Source: IDS-8 sp964607425 (GTDB lineage Bacteria > Pseudomonadota > Gammaproteobacteria > Steroidobacterales > Woeseiaceae). From it: a stretch of DNA of 64,000 nt. Below the pieces are notes generated by a model. It had not been told where the DNA came from, searched no databases, and worked only from the letters and a program-made list of their open reading frames with translations. A program made the position numbers and the translations under genes. Shown in pieces: positions 17,112 through 26,400 of the stretch (positions are counted from its first letter, which is position 1; every line of letters starts with the position of its first letter). Where the stretch lies: NCBI GenBank assembly GCA_964607425.1, contig CAZSKQ010000001.1:1-64000 (forward strand), in the 5' to 3' direction.

Positions 17112-18791
17112 TCACCAATAGCGGGCGCGCCTGCGGTTGACATCGACTACAGTGAGCTGGCGGTCATGCGTGAGCGTATGCACGCCGCATATGCCCGGAC
17201 ACCAATTGGGACGAATACCGCCCACTTTCACCTCTTCATACTCCGTTTCGCTGAGCTTCGCGATACGGTTCAAGTTGAGCCCGGCTCCGTAGCGGCCGCT
17301 GCAATCCTGGCTCGGTCTGTACAACGCGCCGTTTCGCTCGATGATGCGGCCGGCCGGCCGTGCCGCTTTTACGTCGGAGACGATCGGGTTCATCGGGTGC
17401 GGCACCCATGACCCCGATACCGGATCATCGGAGTAGTACAGGAAAAGTTCGTCCATCGGCGACCCGCCTGGATTCTCCGCGAGCCCGACGAACAGGTACC
17501 ACTTACCTGCATGGTAAAACATCGTCGGGTCGACCGCCTGGATGCCCTCCATCAGGTTGCGCTCGAAAATCCAACGCCTTGGAAACTCGACGCAGCGGTA
17601 AAGCGGCACGGTCTTCTTCTCCCATGCCTCGGCAAGCATGTACAGAGAATCCTGCCAGGAGAAGACAAAAGGATACGACAGGTGGTGCGGTTCCTCGATA
17701 ATCTTCAGCGGAGCGGTGTAGTTGCCATCCTCACCGATCGTCATAACGGCGATATGCCCCTTGCCCCGGGAATTCACGAACTCTTCCAGGAAGACGAAGT
17801 ATGCACCGTCGCGGTATGTGACGTTCGGGTCCGCCCAGAACCGGTCGCGAGGCGGGACAATAGCCTTGAAGCGCCGGAGCGAGGTGGAGATATCCTTCTG
17901 CTGCGCATACATGAGGCACCACTGTTCGAGCCATATCTTCACGTACAGCCGCCGCCTGAGCTTCTCCACGAGCTTCCGGCACAGCAAAACGGCGAGCTTC
18001 CCGTTACCGGGTTTCGTGTACAGCCGGTTGGAATAGAACGCCGGAAAGCCATTGCGCCGCTTGACGTCCGCAAAGAAGCGCTGTTCACCCAGCGTGCCAA
18101 GACGGTCCAGCATCCGCGGCAGGAAAGACGCCGATGTCCAGTAGCGCGCATTATTGTTGAGCGTGACCGAGCGCTGGTTGGTCATCGACCACGACTGGAA
18201 GAGGATCACGCCGCCGTCCAGGTCTTCCGTCAGTATCTGCAGCACCGTGCCGGTTTCCGGCCAGGACTCCATGGTTTCCCAGAACCCTGCCGGCCCGCCG
18301 CGATTGACGAGGTAATCGCCATGGTGATACGACCATACCCCGAATCTCGCGACGGTAAGGATCGCACCGCGCAGTACGCGGAAGCCCAGGCGAACCAGCA
18401 CGTCTGGCGCGTAGGCCTCGATCGCGGCAATGTCGTCATCGCTGAAATAGTCCGAATACGTCTTTTGCGTTGGCCGCACGTGCACGGCCGGCACGTCTCG
18501 CAGCAATGGTTGAAGGTCCACGCTTGCGAAAGCATCGGGCTCGCATTCCACGCATTCCATCAGGCGATGCTGGAAGCGATGCAGCACACGACCCACCAGC
18601 CGCGACGGGATCATCCGCCACCGGATCCGGATTTTTTCAGCGAACGTGAGCTCCTGCCGCGGTGCGGCGTTCAGGATTGCCAGCACTATTTCCGCGTGCG
18701 CGCTCTGCATGATCCTCCGCAGCATGAGGGCGGCCCATGCCGGCACGTCGTACCCATCGAGCAACAGCCCGACCCGCAGTTTGTCCGTCAC
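17112..18791 (-). CDS. Formyltransferase-fold/five-bladed propeller fusion protein
   Basis: A 559-residue two-domain protein. Residues 1 to about 250 resemble the formyltransferase (GART) fold: a DGYDVPAWAALML opening and a catalytic-region-like WSYHHGDYLVNRGGPAGFWE segment followed by TGTVLQILTEDLDGGVIL. Residues from about 290 resemble the GH43/glucosamine-inositolphosphorylceramide-transferase-type propeller, with RFWADPNVTYRDGAYFVFLEE, SYPFVFSWQDSLYMLAEAW and DPTMFYHAGKWYLFVG repeats. Such fusions occur in polysaccharide loci, where formylation or acyl transfer to an aminosugar is suspected; the biochemical role is not established. The start is GTG with GGAG five bases upstream. Single-gene unit, divergent from a sulfotransferase gene. 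Confidence 0.7.
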   Translation of the reverse strand: MTDKLRVGLLLDGYDVPAWAALMLRRIMQSAHAEIVLAILNAAPRQELTFAEKIRIRWRMIPSRLVGRVLHRFQHRLMECVECEPDAFASVDLQPLLRDVPAVHVRPTQKTYSDYFSDDDIAAIEAYAPDVLVRLGFRVLRGAILTVARFGVWSYHHGDYLVNRGGPAGFWETMESWPETGTVLQILTEDLDGGVILFQSWSMTNQRSVTLNNNARYWTSASFLPRMLDRLGTLGEQRFFADVKRRNGFPAFYSNRLYTKPGNGKLAVLLCRKLVEKLRRRLYVKIWLEQWCLMYAQQKDISTSLRRFKAIVPPRDRFWADPNVTYRDGAYFVFLEEFVNSRGKGHIAVMTIGEDGNYTAPLKIIEEPHHLSYPFVFSWQDSLYMLAEAWEKKTVPLYRCVEFPRRWIFERNLMEGIQAVDPTMFYHAGKWYLFVGLAENPGGSPMDELFLYYSDDPVSGSWVPHPMNPIVSDVKAARPAGRIIERNGALYRPSQDCSGRYGAGLNLNRIAKLSETEYEEVKVGGIRPNWCPGICGVHTLTHDRQLTVVDVNRRRARYW

Positions 18792-19141
18792 GAACGCTCC
18801 GTGACCGGCAGCAGGCAGGTTACTGTGTTGTTGCTGTTCATTCCTGCTCTTCTATACGGGCGAGGGAGGCGGCATCGCGGGCAGGCGAGCTGCCGCCGGG
18901 GAGCGACACAGGACTGTGCCGGAGTCCGCAACCGGGACGCGGCGACAGCCGCGCCGAAATACAGGCACGACGGGAATAAATATAGCCTACCGCCCGGAAC
19001 CTCGCCATGCGGGTCCCGCCCGGTTGCTTCACCGTGCACCGGAATCCCGCATTGCGTTTGACGGCGCGCTCGTTGTAAATTGATCGGCGCGGCCCGCCCC
19101 GCATATCAGCCGCAGCCGACACTACACCCCCGAGGAATTTC
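18792..19141. other. Divergent intergenic region
   Basis: A 350-bp region between the propeller-fusion gene and the second sulfotransferase gene. It must contain promoters for both, but apart from scattered AT-rich patches (TATAGA near 18853, AATAAATATAG near 18976) I see no well-spaced promoter, riboswitch or repeat. The sulfotransferase Shine-Dalgarno sequence GAGG lies at 19131-19134. Confidence 0.35.
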
Positions 19142-20050
19142 ATGACTGCAGCTGCAAGCCGCCCGGCTGCATTGCCGAACCTGATCATCGCCGGTGTCCA
19201 CAAGGCCGGCACGACGTCGCTGTATCACTATCTCGGGCGGCATCCGGATATCTATCCGTCGCCCCGTAAAGAGCTGCAATTTTTTTCGCGCATGGCCAAC
19301 CACGGCATCACGCTGCCGCTGAGCGAGCTGGCAGCTCAATTCCGCCACAGCCGGGGCGAACGCTACCGGATGTACGCAAGCCCCGACTACCTGTGTGCAC
19401 GGGGCCGAATCGCCGAACTCGTCCGTGAAAACCTGCCCGAGGCGAAGATAATCGTGATCCTGCGCGATCCGGTCGACCGGCTGGTCTCAATGTACGACCG
19501 GGCGATCGCACACTCCGAGCTCCCGGAAGGATTCAGCTTCGACGAGTTTGTGGATGCATCGCTGAAATGGCGGCCCGGGGACGGCGGCTCCTACGTGTAC
19601 ACGCGCGGATTGCAGGACGGCTTTTACGTGAATTACCTCAGGACGTGGAAAGCCGTCTTCGGCGATGACCTGAAGGTGCTCTTCTTCGACGACCTGAAGG
19701 CAAGCGGGAAAGCCTTGACCGGACTGGTCTGCGAGTGGCTTGGCCTGGACACGGCATGCCTTGACTCGCATGCATTCGAAGTCGAGAACCGGACCTTGCA
19801 CTACCGGAACAAGCAGCTGCACCGGCTACTGACACACGTCTACATGCGAACCGAGTCGTTCTGGCGCAAGCATTACGAGCTGAAGAACGGAATCCGCACG
19901 GTATATAACCGCCTGAACGGCGGGACGGCGGCACGCGATGCGAACACGGCAGCGATGGAGGCGCTGAGAAAGGTGTATGCCCCCTATAACGCAGAGCTGC
20001 GGCAGTTCCTGGCGCCGCAGGAGCTGCCGACGTGGCTGCTCGAACCCTGA
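19142..20050 (+). CDS. Sulfotransferase (heparan/chondroitin sulfotransferase-like)
   Basis: A 302-residue PAPS-dependent sulfotransferase. NLIIAGVHKAGTTSLYHYL is the 5'-phosphosulfate-binding loop with its invariant Lys, SPRKELQFFS the substrate-side segment seen in heparan-sulfate-type enzymes, and KIIVILRDPVDRLVSMYDRA the 3'-phosphate-binding Arg/Ser motif. YTRGLQDGFYVNYLRTW is also typical of this family. The ATG is preceded by GAGG at seven bases. It is the second of three sulfotransferases in the window, each of a different subtype, which suggests several sulfation positions. Probably acts on a lipid-linked sugar in the cytoplasm. Confidence 0.86.
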   Translation: MTAAASRPAALPNLIIAGVHKAGTTSLYHYLGRHPDIYPSPRKELQFFSRMANHGITLPLSELAAQFRHSRGERYRMYASPDYLCARGRIAELVRENLPEAKIIVILRDPVDRLVSMYDRAIAHSELPEGFSFDEFVDASLKWRPGDGGSYVYTRGLQDGFYVNYLRTWKAVFGDDLKVLFFDDLKASGKALTGLVCEWLGLDTACLDSHAFEVENRTLHYRNKQLHRLLTHVYMRTESFWRKHYELKNGIRTVYNRLNGGTAARDANTAAMEALRKVYAPYNAELRQFLAPQELPTWLLEP

Positions 20051-20063
20051 CTGACCCGCTCGC

Positions 20064-20993
20064 TTACCCGGTGGCGCGTATCGCCTTCCGACTTACCGGC
20101 AGCGGTGCGAATCGGCCACGTACGAGCCGGCGCCGCCGTACGGTGCGTTCCAGTCCCAGCAGCGGCACCGCCAGCGCGGACTTGATCCGGTCCCGCACCG
20201 GTGACGGACCGATGGGCGCGGGCGCCATTCCCAGCCGCCGCATCAGCCAGTTGAGCTGATACAGCCGCTCGCGACGACGCGCTTCACTTGAATAATACGT
20301 AAAGCTCACCGTGATAGAGACGTTGTTGCCGTTCTGCACCCAATGCGGCGCCGTGGTCGGCATGTATGCACCGTCTCCCGGCTGCACGTGATAGACCGAC
20401 GCGTGCGCCTCGTGCGACTCCTCGTACGTCACGAGCTCGCGCGACCAGGTCCTGTGGAATACTTCGAGGCACCTGTCGGAAACCACCTCGCTCGCGAGCG
20501 GGTCGAAAACGTGTATTTCCTTCTCGCCGCGCAGCTGCAGGATGAAGTTGTTCTCATGATCCATGTGATACGGGGTGATCGCGCCGGGCGCGCTTACGAA
20601 CACCCAGCCCGCGAAATTGTGGAAGCCGCGATCCTTCCCCGCGATTTTCAGCAGGGTCGCATCCAGCACCTCGGCGACCAGCGCCGCATATTGCGGGTCC
20701 TGCTGGATATGATGCAGCGCCAGCCAGGCACCCGCTTCCTCGATATTCCGGATGACTTCCTGCGGCGGCATGTCCACGCCGTGGGTCTTCGGAGCGTGCT
20801 CGAACGATGTTCCGGGCTCCACATTGCCTGCGTGGAAGCGGATAAATCTCTGCGGAATCCTGTCCGCGAGTTCAATCAAGGCCGGTAGCTGGAGCAATGG
20901 ATGATCGACCAGCTCGTGGTGCACCGGTATGGTGCGCATCGGGCTGAAAGCGTCCCTGTCGAAGGAGATCCATTTGTCGGGTTTGTTTCGCAT
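20064..20993 (-). CDS. JmjC/cupin-fold iron-dependent oxygenase-like protein
   Basis: A 309-residue protein with a JmjC/cupin-8 type double-stranded beta-helix domain. The putative Fe(II) ligands are His143 and Asp145 in TPYHMDHENNF and His217 in TTAPHWVQNGNN; the loop between contains the typical GEKEIHVFDP turn. Members are 2-oxoglutarate-dependent hydroxylases, though many bacterial ones are uncharacterised. AGGTGA lies upstream of the ATG. It is followed on the same strand by a TIGR04325-type methyltransferase, and both sit downstream of the NRPS-PKS and hydrolase genes, so hydroxylation of an acyl or aminoacyl intermediate is as plausible as of a sugar. Confidence 0.78.
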   Translation of the reverse strand: MRNKPDKWISFDRDAFSPMRTIPVHHELVDHPLLQLPALIELADRIPQRFIRFHAGNVEPGTSFEHAPKTHGVDMPPQEVIRNIEEAGAWLALHHIQQDPQYAALVAEVLDATLLKIAGKDRGFHNFAGWVFVSAPGAITPYHMDHENNFILQLRGEKEIHVFDPLASEVVSDRCLEVFHRTWSRELVTYEESHEAHASVYHVQPGDGAYMPTTAPHWVQNGNNVSITVSFTYYSSEARRRERLYQLNWLMRRLGMAPAPIGPSPVRDRIKSALAVPLLGLERTVRRRRLVRGRFAPLPVSRKAIRATG

Positions 20994-21036
20994 CGTCTGT
21001 CACCTGTTGGGAATGCACGCCGCTGCGCGGCACGGT

Positions 21037-21849
21037 TCAATTCGGCTGCCGCTCGAAGTAGAATCCCTGGTAGCTGTCGACGCTGCGTTCCGGCGCAAAC
21101 GGAATCACGATCTTGCGCGGCTTGTGCCACGAGTCGCGCAGCCTGTACCCCAGCTTGTTCATCGAGTCGATCAACTCGGGTCGCGAGTAGATCCGGTACG
21201 GGACCTTGTGGAAACCGAGATTCTGGACGGTCCAGTAGGCCTCGCCGCCATAGGCGGGCAATCGATTGATGAGCAGGTGCGCAGGGGGCTCTGTCATCCC
21301 GCCGAGGAGCTCCCAGACCGTTTCTTGCATGTATTGCAGTGTGCCCGACGTCAGGAAAACGCCGTACCGCGCGGAGTTGTCGATCGCCTCCGCGAAGTGG
21401 AGTCGATGCTCGTGCCGCTCTGCCGCGATCTGGCGCCCCAGGCGCACAGCCTCCGGCAGCTCGACGATGGTCCAGTCCAAGTCGACCGGGAACTCCAGCT
21501 TCCGTCCGAAACTGTAGAACGCATAGCCGACGCTGCCGCCCAGCTCCAGCACTTTGCGCTCGCGTGCGAACGCCCGCGATAACCAGAACAGCGCCGGGTA
21601 ATCGCTCTCCTCGAAATACTGGTCGACGATCCGGCGTTCCTTCTCCAGCGATTTCCGCGCGTTGTTATGGTCGTAAGCCGCGTGCTCCGCTCCGCCGGCC
21701 GCGGCCAGCGCCGCCTCGTACTTGTCGTAGACGCCGAGTACCTCGGTGTAGGAGCGGGGAAACACCCAGTACCGCCGGTAAAGATCGGTGCCCCAGGGTG
21801 CGAGCTCGATCAGCGCCATCAGTTTCCTTTTCAGTATGGTGCCGGACAT
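21037..21849 (-). CDS. TIGR04325-family putative methyltransferase
   Basis: A 270-residue protein resembling the TIGR04325 putative methyltransferase family found in polysaccharide and natural-product loci. KVLELGGSVGYAFYSFGR is the SAM-site Gly-rich loop, LDWTIVELPEAVRLGR the following acidic strand, and YGVFLTSGTLQYMQ the motif-IV region. The N-terminal region around YRRYWVFPRSYTEVLGVYDKY is also a family signature. GGGGAGCAGGAG precedes the ATG directly. It lies 12 bp after the alpha/beta hydrolase gene and 43 bp before the cupin gene on the same strand, so it is likely part of the NRPS-PKS transcription unit. Substrate unknown. Confidence 0.74.
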   Translation of the reverse strand: MSGTILKRKLMALIELAPWGTDLYRRYWVFPRSYTEVLGVYDKYEAALAAAGGAEHAAYDHNNARKSLEKERRIVDQYFEESDYPALFWLSRAFARERKVLELGGSVGYAFYSFGRKLEFPVDLDWTIVELPEAVRLGRQIAAERHEHRLHFAEAIDNSARYGVFLTSGTLQYMQETVWELLGGMTEPPAHLLINRLPAYGGEAYWTVQNLGFHKVPYRIYSRPELIDSMNKLGYRLRDSWHKPRKIVIPFAPERSVDSYQGFYFERQPN

Positions 21850-21861
21850 CTCCTGCTCCCC

Positions 21862-22698
21862 TCAGGCGAAACCGCGAGCCCAGGCCAGCACCGCTTTTTG
21901 CAGGCGCTCACGATGCAGCTCGAACTTGTACGTATGCTCGACTTCAGGCCAGAAGATCTCGGTGCAGAACTTCGGGTAATCGCTCATCTCAAGCACGGAT
22001 CGAAGCTGTCCGGGCGAGTTGTAGTAGCTCAGGGCATAATGGGTGAATACCGACAGCACGCTTCCGCCGCGCTCGCGAATACACTCGAACGCCCCGCGCA
22101 ACTGCTCGATCGACGGCAGGTCCCGCAGCATCAACGCGCTGCCGGGAGCATCCGTGCCAGGCGCCTCGGTCCGGGCGTCACGGCGGAGCCACCGCTTCAG
22201 CGTGCGTAAATAGCGGCGCGGGTTGAGCCACTTCCCTGCCCACGCGCGGCGCTGGAAACCTGCATCCCGGAAGCAGATCGGATCCAGCAACAGCAAGCCT
22301 TCGACCCGCGGCTCTTTTATACAGAGGCGAATCGCGTTGTCCGCGCCGGAGCACAAACCCGCGAGCACCATCGAGAATTCGCCATAGCGCGCTTTCAGGG
22401 CACCGCGAATGTCCTCGAAGTCCAATGCCACGGTTTCCTGGTTCGTCATGGACCCGCGGCCGGGGCTGTCGCCCTTACCGGCAAGGTCGACCCGCAGCGA
22501 TGCAAAGCCCAGTTCCGCAAGCTGCCGTGCCAGCGTGACGTGCAGCCGGGAAGGCCCCACCCTGTGCAGCAGCCCCGCGCTCAAAAAGACGAAGACGGGC
22601 CGGTCGGCGTTCCTCTGGACGGGCTCACACAGGATGGCGAACAAACGCCCGCCCTGCCCCAGCTGCAGAGGTTCCTCTTTCAACGTTCCAGCAGGCAC
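21862..22698 (-). CDS. Alpha/beta hydrolase with intact Ser nucleophile (XrtA-type hydrolase 1-like)
   Basis: A 278-residue alpha/beta hydrolase. The nucleophile elbow is VLAGLCSGADNA with Ser117; the N-terminal LFAILCEP and VDLAGKGDSPGRGS segments match exosortase-A-system-associated hydrolases. A likely catalytic Asp lies in LLLDPICFRD. The GTG at 22698 is chosen because GAGGGA lies eight bases upstream; it overlaps the preceding gene by 19 bases. It forms a pair with that upstream hydrolase, whose elbow carries Arg instead of Ser. A second pair occurs at 37175-41313. In an NRPS setting the obvious role is thioesterase-like release or editing, which is an inference. Confidence 0.82.
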   Translation of the reverse strand: MPAGTLKEEPLQLGQGGRLFAILCEPVQRNADRPVFVFLSAGLLHRVGPSRLHVTLARQLAELGFASLRVDLAGKGDSPGRGSMTNQETVALDFEDIRGALKARYGEFSMVLAGLCSGADNAIRLCIKEPRVEGLLLLDPICFRDAGFQRRAWAGKWLNPRRYLRTLKRWLRRDARTEAPGTDAPGSALMLRDLPSIEQLRGAFECIRERGGSVLSVFTHYALSYYNSPGQLRSVLEMSDYPKFCTEIFWPEVEHTYKFELHRERLQKAVLAWARGFA

Positions 22699-23435
22699 TC
22701 TCGTATTCCCTCGAGTACGGGACGCGGCAGCATGATGTCCTCGGAATCCGTTTCCCAGTTGCAGTTGAATCGCACCGCACGACTCTCGATCGAGGTGCGC
22801 CCGAAGCCCCCACGCTCGTCGGTCACGATGGCCGTCACGCGCCCCGCCGGCAGGCGCTCGTACACACTGCCGTCGAGCGCCTCGATGTCGCGCAGAAGCT
22901 CTTGCGGCAGCCGCTGCCCGCCGAGCTCGCGTTCCGCAAGCCGGCGCATGGTGCGGTCCAGGTGGCGATTGCGGCTAACCATGCGCTCCCTTATGCGCCG
23001 CAACTGCCCAAGGTAGTCGGCGCCGGTCGGGACCGGGTCCCACAGCACGGCATTTGCGACCGCGGCGCCGGCTTGCAACGCACCGCACAGGAACAGCGCG
23101 CCGGCGCGCACGCCCACGGCATTGACTCGGCCGGCACCGGTGATGTCGCGCCCCTCGTCAATGACGGCCACGACATCCGCGAACCAGTCCGCCACCCGCA
23201 CGTCGTCGAGCGAACCGCTCGAATCCCCGGTTCCGCGCCAGTCGAAGCGGAGCACGTGCTGGTCGGCTTCGGCGAGCGAAATGGCAAGCTCCCGCAGCGC
23301 GAGCTGCGTACGCATGCCTTCGGAAAACAGCGGCGGACAGACGACGGTCAGCACGTCGCTGCCCGGATTGGCGGCTGCGTGATAAATGGCAAGCAGCTCG
23401 TGCTCGCCAGTCTCGAGGAAGAAGGCTTCGATCAT
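22680..23435 (-). CDS. Alpha/beta hydrolase-fold protein lacking the catalytic Ser (XrtA-type hydrolase 2-like)
   Basis: A 251-residue alpha/beta hydrolase-like protein. HVLRFDWRGTGDSSGS is the strand and oxyanion-hole region, but the nucleophile elbow reads AVGVRAGALFL: Arg110 replaces the expected Ser, so it is probably not a classical serine hydrolase. It resembles exosortase-A-associated hydrolase 2, where a GLRLG-type elbow is, as I recall, common. It lies 19 bp after the C-A-PCP-C NRPS gene and overlaps the intact hydrolase gene downstream, so the two may act as a heterodimer. The same domain type is fused to an NRPS at 38041-41313. Confidence 0.78.
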   Translation of the reverse strand: MIEAFFLETGEHELLAIYHAAANPGSDVLTVVCPPLFSEGMRTQLALRELAISLAEADQHVLRFDWRGTGDSSGSLDDVRVADWFADVVAVIDEGRDITGAGRVNAVGVRAGALFLCGALQAGAAVANAVLWDPVPTGADYLGQLRRIRERMVSRNRHLDRTMRRLAERELGGQRLPQELLRDIEALDGSVYERLPAGRVTAIVTDERGGFGRTSIESRAVRFNCNWETDSEDIMLPRPVLEGIRECLLER

Positions 23436-23454
23436 CTACAGCACAGGTACCGCA

Positions 23455-26400
23455 TCATCCCGGCTGCAGCGCAGCGTCACGCCCCCCCGCCGGCCGCGGA
23501 CGGTCGGCCGACCCAAGGCGCCCGGCGGACCGGTAGGACACCGGCGCTCCGCCTCCCGCGGTCAGCGTATCCAGCGCCTGGACGAAGTCATCCCGCAGCG
23601 CCTCGATCAATGCCTGCTCCGCGAGTCCACTGCGGTAGTCGAAGCTGGCAATGAGGCACTCCGGGGTATTGCGCATCCAGAATTCAAGATCCGCCTCCAT
23701 GCCCGGCCGCGGCACACTGATCTGGTGCAGCGGTATCCCGCCGAGCTCGAGATTCCGGCCGCGCGCTTCCTGGAAACTGAACGCGATCCGGCCCAGGGCG
23801 GACAGCGCTTCCGCGGAGCCTGCGAGCTCCGCCAGGGTCCAGTACGGCACGTCCTGGTGATCGGCGGCCGCATCCACGCGCTGCTCGATCGCCGCCGCGG
23901 CCGAAAGCAGGTCACGCTCCGGCGACGACCGGAGCCTGAGCGGCAGGTTCCTGTAGAAGGGTCCGATCATCGCGGCCGTCTCCGGCAGGTAACGTCCCGA
24001 GGCAGCCAGGCCTATCATCAGTTCCTCGCGTCCCGCCGCGGCTCCGAGCACACGCACGAAAACCGCCAGCAGCAGGTTCTGAAGCTTCACCCCACCCTGC
24101 TTGCACAGCGCTTCCGCACGTTGGATCTGCTCCGCCGGAATCCGGAACTGCAATCGGGCCGGCGCATCGTCCTTTGCGCTTCCAGGCCAGGCAAGCGGCG
24201 GCAGCGGGTCCCGGAGTTCCGTCTCCCAGAATGCGGCCGCGGGCGTAGCGCCGGCGCGTGTCCGCTGCCAAACGGCATAGTCCGGGAAATCCAGCGCGAG
24301 GGGTGGATCGTCCGGCCGGCCCCCGTGCGTGTACGCACGATCCAGCTCGCGCAGGAACAGGTCGAACGACCAGCCATCGAACACGAGCTGGTGGGGCATG
24401 AAGAAAAACACGTGCTCGCCGCCGGCCAGCTGCAGGAGCTGCAGCCGCACGAGCGGCCCCTGGCGCACATCGAGCGCTTCGCGGGTGGCCGCAACCATTG
24501 CCCGCAGCGCCGCTGCCTCGCCGTCGCTCTCATGGCGGAGGTCGACGTAGTGCAGGCGGCAGGCCTCATCGGCGTGGATCAGGGAGAGGCAGGCACCTTC
24601 ATCATCCTCCGCAACGACGCTGCGCAGCACGGCATGCCGTGCGAACACGTGCTTCAGGCTGGCTTCGAACAGCGGTACGTCCAGCGCGCCGGCGATGCGG
24701 AACGAAAACGGCACGTGATAACGGCAGGCGTTCGGCAGGCGGGAGACATTCCCGTGGATGAACTCCTGCATGTCGGACAGCAGGCGCCGCGCGTTCTCCG
24801 GGAGCGGTGCCGGGCGGGAAGCCGCGGCTTCACCGATGGCCCGCGCCTCATCGCCGCACTGGCGCGCGATGCCCGCAAGGTTCTCCTGGTACAGGATACG
24901 TGCGTGCAGCCGTGTCCCGAAACGCTCTTCCATCTGGCGCAGGGCCTCCAGGCCAAGCAGCGAGTGCCCGCCGATCTCGAAGAAGCGATCCTCGCGACCG
25001 ATCGGCCGCTCGGGTTTCACCAGCGCGGTCCAGATCTCCGCTATGGCGGTTTCCACGGGCGTGGCGGGCGCCTCGCGCTGGCCGATCCGGCTGTCGCTGA
25101 CGACCGGCACCGGCAGGGAGCGGCGGTCGATCTTGCCGTTCGGCGTCAGCGGGATGGCTTCGACTGCCAGGAAATACTGGGGAACCATGTACTCGGGCAG
25201 CCGGCTTCGCAGGCCCTTCCGCAGTTTGATCGGGGCGATGCTCCGGCCCGCTTCCGGGACGCAGCAGGCGACGATCCGCAAGTCACCCGGCTTCGCCTGC
25301 CACACGTGAACCGCGGCCCGCGCGACGTCCGGCTGTTCCTGCAAAACGGCCTCGATCTCGCCGAGCTCGATGCGAAAGCCGCGCACCTTGACCTGGTCGT
25401 CGAGGCGCCCGAGATGCTCGAGATCGCCGCCGGCGAGGAGCCGGGCTTTGTCACCGGTGCGGTAGAAGCGGCCGAACTCGGGATGCTGCACGAACCGATC
25501 CGCGGTGAGCTCCGGGCGGTTCAGGTAACCCTGTGCGACGCCGGCCCCGCCGATGCAGAGCTCGCCGGGTATCGCCGGCGGCATGAGCGCGCCGTCTTCC
25601 GCAAGGACATACACCTCCGTGTTGTCGATCGGGCGACCGACCGTGACCCGCTCGCAGTCGGAGGCGATCCGCCGACAGGTGGACCAGATGGTCGTCTCCG
25701 TCGGTCCGTACAAATTCCAGAGCGAGGCCACCCGGGTCGCGAGCTTCTGCGCCAGGTCGAGCGGCAGCGGCTCGCCGCCGCAGAGGCATTTCAGGCGGCG
25801 GCTTCCTCTCCAGCCGTTCGCGAGCAGGAGGCGCCAGGTGGCCGGCGTGGCCTGCATGATCGTGATGTCTTCCGTTTCCAGGAGCTGCTCGAGCTGCCGG
25901 GCATCGCCGGCCTGGTCCTTCGCGGCCACGTAAACGCTGGCCCCGCACAGGAGCGGCAGCAACAGCTCCAGCACCGAGATGTCGAAGGACAGCGTCGTGA
26001 CGGCCAGGAGCCGGTCCGCCGACGAGAGCCCCGGCTGCTCCGCCATGGCGTGCAGGAAATTGGCAACGGCCCCATGGTGGACGCGCACGCCCTTCGGCTT
26101 GCCCGTCGAGCCGGACGTGTAGATCACGTAGGCAATGTCTTCGGCCCGAACCCGGGGAAGTTCCACCGGCGCGTGTTCATCCGCGGGCAGGGGCAGCGCC
26201 TGCGGCGGCACGCCGCAGGCGGCAAGCGCCGGCGGTAATTCGCTGTCCGTCAGGATGAGCTTCGCCCCGGAGTCCCGCAGCATGAATTCGAGCCGCGACT
26301 CGGGGAACCCGGGATCGAGCGGTACGTAACCCGCGCCGGACTTGTGTACCCCGGCGATTGCGACCAGCAATCCGGCCGAGCGTTCCAGGTGCAGTGCGAC

